Of a DNA stretch of 52,141 nt, positions 50,218 through 52,141 are shown one piece after another. The first letter of the stretch is position 1. Every line of letters begins with the position of its first letter. Source of the DNA: Lysinibacillus pakistanensis (GTDB lineage Bacteria > Bacillota > Bacilli > Bacillales_A > Planococcaceae); the NCBI GenBank assembly GCA_001312325.1, contig BBDJ01000037.1, positions 1 to 52,141 of the forward strand, in the 5' to 3' direction. Made by a program: the position numbers and the translations under genes. The notes under the pieces were generated by a model, which saw only the letters and a list, made by a program, of their open reading frames with translations, was not told the origin of the DNA and searched no databases.

Positions 50218-51801
50218 ATGAATTATACTACTCTTGAGAAGTTACAATATAATGAACTGAAGGAAAAGGTAAAATGCTACTGTGTGAGTGGATTGGGTAA
50301 ACAGTTATTGGATAAATTAGAGCCAAGTTCTAGCATATCTGTTGTGAGAAATCGATTGAACGAAACGACAGAGGCACGGGCCATTTTAGATGCAGAGGGG
50401 CATATTCCTTTTTTTAGGCGTAACAAATATTGACAGTACCATCAAAAAGCTTGAAAAAGGGGTTATTTTAGACCCAAGTGAGTTAATAAGCATTTCCGAT
50501 TTTTTACGTGGATGTCGCAAAATAAAAAAAATTTATGTTGGAGAAGGAGTTTTTTGCGCCAGTTCTTGCTTCCTATGCTCTTTCAATGGCTGAATTTAAA
50601 AGTGTAGAAGAGGAAATAAATTTTGCGATTAAAGCTAATCGCGTAGATTCAGCAGCTAGTCGAGAACTAAAGCGCATTCGAAACCATATTGATACGACAG
50701 AGGAGAAAATAAAAGAACGCTTAACAAAATTTTTAAACAGTAGTGCAAATAAAACCTATATACAGGAATTTTTTTATTAGTAAAAAGGATGATCGTTACA
50801 CAATTCCTATTAAGGCGTCCTATAAAAATCATGTGCAGGGAACAGTGGTGGAAATTTCAGCGAAGGGTGCTACAGTTTTTATAGAACCTAGTGCAGTCGC
50901 AAAATTAAATGTAGAGTTGGCGACCCTAAAAGCTGAGGAAGCTATCGAGGAATATCAGATTTTAGCTTCATTATCAGGACTTCTGATGGAAAATATTCGC
51001 GAAATCACGATTAATATGGAGTTGATTAGTCAGTATGATATGGTTTTTGCTAAAGCTAAGTATAGCAAGCAAATAGGAGGCATTGAGCCAAGCTTGAACG
51101 AATATGGCATTATCAAATTAATCAATGGGAGGCACCCTTTATTACCAGGAAATGCGGTGCCATTAACGTTTGAAATCGGTCAAGATTACAGAAGCTTGAT
51201 TATAACAGGGCCTAATGCTGGTGGAAAAACGGTAGTCCTCAAGACGATCGGCCTTTTAACATTGGCAACCATGTCAGGCTTTCATATCGTAGCCGAAAAA
51301 GGAACCGAAATAGCTGTATTTGATAATATCTTCGTAGATATTGGTGATAATCAAAGTATTGAAAATGCCCTTAGTACATTTTCATCTCATATGAAAAATC
51401 TTTCGGACATTATGATGGCATCGAATAATCATACATTATTACTTTTTGATGAAATTGGCAGTGGGACGGAACCAAACGAAGGAGCGGCATTAGCTATATC
51501 TATTTTAGAGGAATTCTATCATATGGGCTGTATAACAGTTGCTACAACCCATTACGGTGAAATAAAACGTTTTTCTGAAATGCATAGTGATTTTATGAAT
51601 GCTGCTATGCGTTTTAATGGCGAAACATTGGAGCCATTGTATCAATTAATGATTGGTGCCTCTGGCGAAAGTAATGCGCTTTGGATTTCACAGAAAATGA
51701 ATATTCGTAAAACAGTATTACAGCGTGCGAAGGACTATTTGGACAATAAGGATTACCAGCTAGAAAGGTTCATGACAGTAAAATTAGAAGGCCCAAGATA
51801 G
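50218..51801 (+). CDS. MutS2-like ATPase lacking KOW and Smr domains (three frameshifts)
   Basis: After repair of T7 near 50410, A8 near 50526 and T7 near 50769, 526 residues. The N-terminal part (LEKLQYNELKEKVKCYCVSG) and the clamp-like helices (RIRNHIDTTEEKIKERL; VQGTVVEISAKGATVFIEPS) match MutS2. The ATPase has Walker A GPNAGGKTVVLKT, DIGDNQSIENALSTFSSHM, Walker B LLLFDEIGSGTEP and TTHYGEIK. Full MutS2 is about 785 residues with KOW and Smr nuclease ends; this protein stops soon after the ATPase. MutS2 acts on DNA recombination and collided ribosomes. GAGGAG lies before the ATG. Confidence 0.87.
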
Positions 51802-51818
51802 GAAAAGAGGGCACAAAG

Positions 51819-52115
51819 ATGAACCATGAATTTTCCAAAGGGGATCGAGTGAAATTATTAGATTATGATGATGTTGGGCTTGTCTACAAAGAAGTAGATA
51901 ATTACTGTAATGTAGTCGTGTATTATAAGGAACAGTTTATGGAGGTAAATATTAAGCGTTTGGTATTAGAGCTTTCTGCAACTGAACTATATCCTGAAGA
52001 TTATGATGTGGAAACATTATTTGTAGACTATAAAGAACGCAAGCTTCAGCATGATATCGATCGTGGCTCAAAAAAAAGCTCTACGCAAGATTCAGAAGGA
52101 AATGAGAAGGGATAA
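51819..52115 (+). CDS. Small acidic protein, possible KOW/SH3-like partner of the MutS2-like ATPase
   Basis: 98 residues. MNHEFSKGDRVKLLDYDDVG then LVYKEVDNYCNVVVYYKEQF resembles a small KOW/SH3-type beta barrel (a 'GDRV..' start and a hydrophobic strand set). The rest is charged (DYKERKLQHDIDRGSKK). AAGAGGG lies before the ATG, 17 bp after the ATPase gene. MutS2 proteins carry a KOW-type domain right after the ATPase, so this may be that part as a separate chain. Tentative. Confidence 0.6.
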   Translation: MNHEFSKGDRVKLLDYDDVGLVYKEVDNYCNVVVYYKEQFMEVNIKRLVLELSATELYPEDYDVETLFVDYKERKLQHDIDRGSKKSSTQDSEGNEKG

Positions 52116-52141
52116 AAGGTAAGGGGTAGATGGGGTAGAGG

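Overview
The window is low-GC Bacillota DNA, best matching a Lysinibacillus-type Bacillaceae chromosome. Evidence for this is the AT-rich codon use, strong AGGAGG-type ribosome binding sites, TTG/GTG starts, S-box and T-box leaders, YezD, YfmR-type ABC-F and CvfC/YpgR homologues, a proBA operon, and the intergenic repeat families. No rRNA, tRNA, CRISPR array, phage or intact insertion sequence is visible. The genus is an inference; the sequence carries no marker that fixes the species.

Layout. 1-3.6 kb: a DMT exporter divergent from a LysR gene, a CoaB-like flavoprotein, a TetR. 3.6-5.2 kb: a SAM riboswitch with yezD, then a non-coding segment with two inverted structured repeats bracketed by two near-identical terminators. 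5.2-8.9 kb: flavin reductase, a VOC protein, a cold-shock protein, fhs. 8.9-10.5 kb: a PadR / permease-prefix operon and a small membrane protein. 10.7-18 kb: a catabolic operon hyuA-hyuB-iclR-OPT transporter-DUF917 with a promoter and a palindrome fit for its own IclR. 18-25 kb: HD hydrolase, YfmR-type ABC-F, CvfC, P1 peptidase, a lipoprotein. 25-30.1 kb (minus strand): proBA under a proline T-box, then a DMT transporter and a PfkB kinase. 30-36 kb: a tail-anchored protein, LysE exporter, DUF1835 protein, LysR, carboxylesterase, BrnQ. 36-40.4 kb: DUF4362 lipoprotein, SDR with divergent TetR, YhgE-like permease with TetR. 40.6-44.4 kb: PadR, two DUF2812 proteins and an ABC-2 exporter. 44.8-52.1 kb: a thioredoxin-reductase-like flavoprotein, TelA, a Fur-box-linked coiled-coil protein, RarD, and a MutS2-like ATPase without the Smr end plus a small partner gene.

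About two thirds of the genes are broken by one or more frameshifts. Nearly all lie in A or T runs of 7-8 bases and are repaired by removing one or two bases; a minority are single-base losses in short runs. Essential or housekeeping genes (fhs, proA, proB) are hit in the same way, so I read these as base-calling or assembly errors and annotate full-length genes across them. Each entry gives the shift positions and the length after correction.

The most interesting items are the (thio)hydantoin-type operon, the two covarying structured repeats near 4.5-5.1 kb, three 21-bp-period minisatellites (1-108, 27160-27327, 40423-40482), the Fur-linked coiled-coil gene with an overlapping 19-residue upstream ORF, and the MutS2-like ATPase with its separate small partner.
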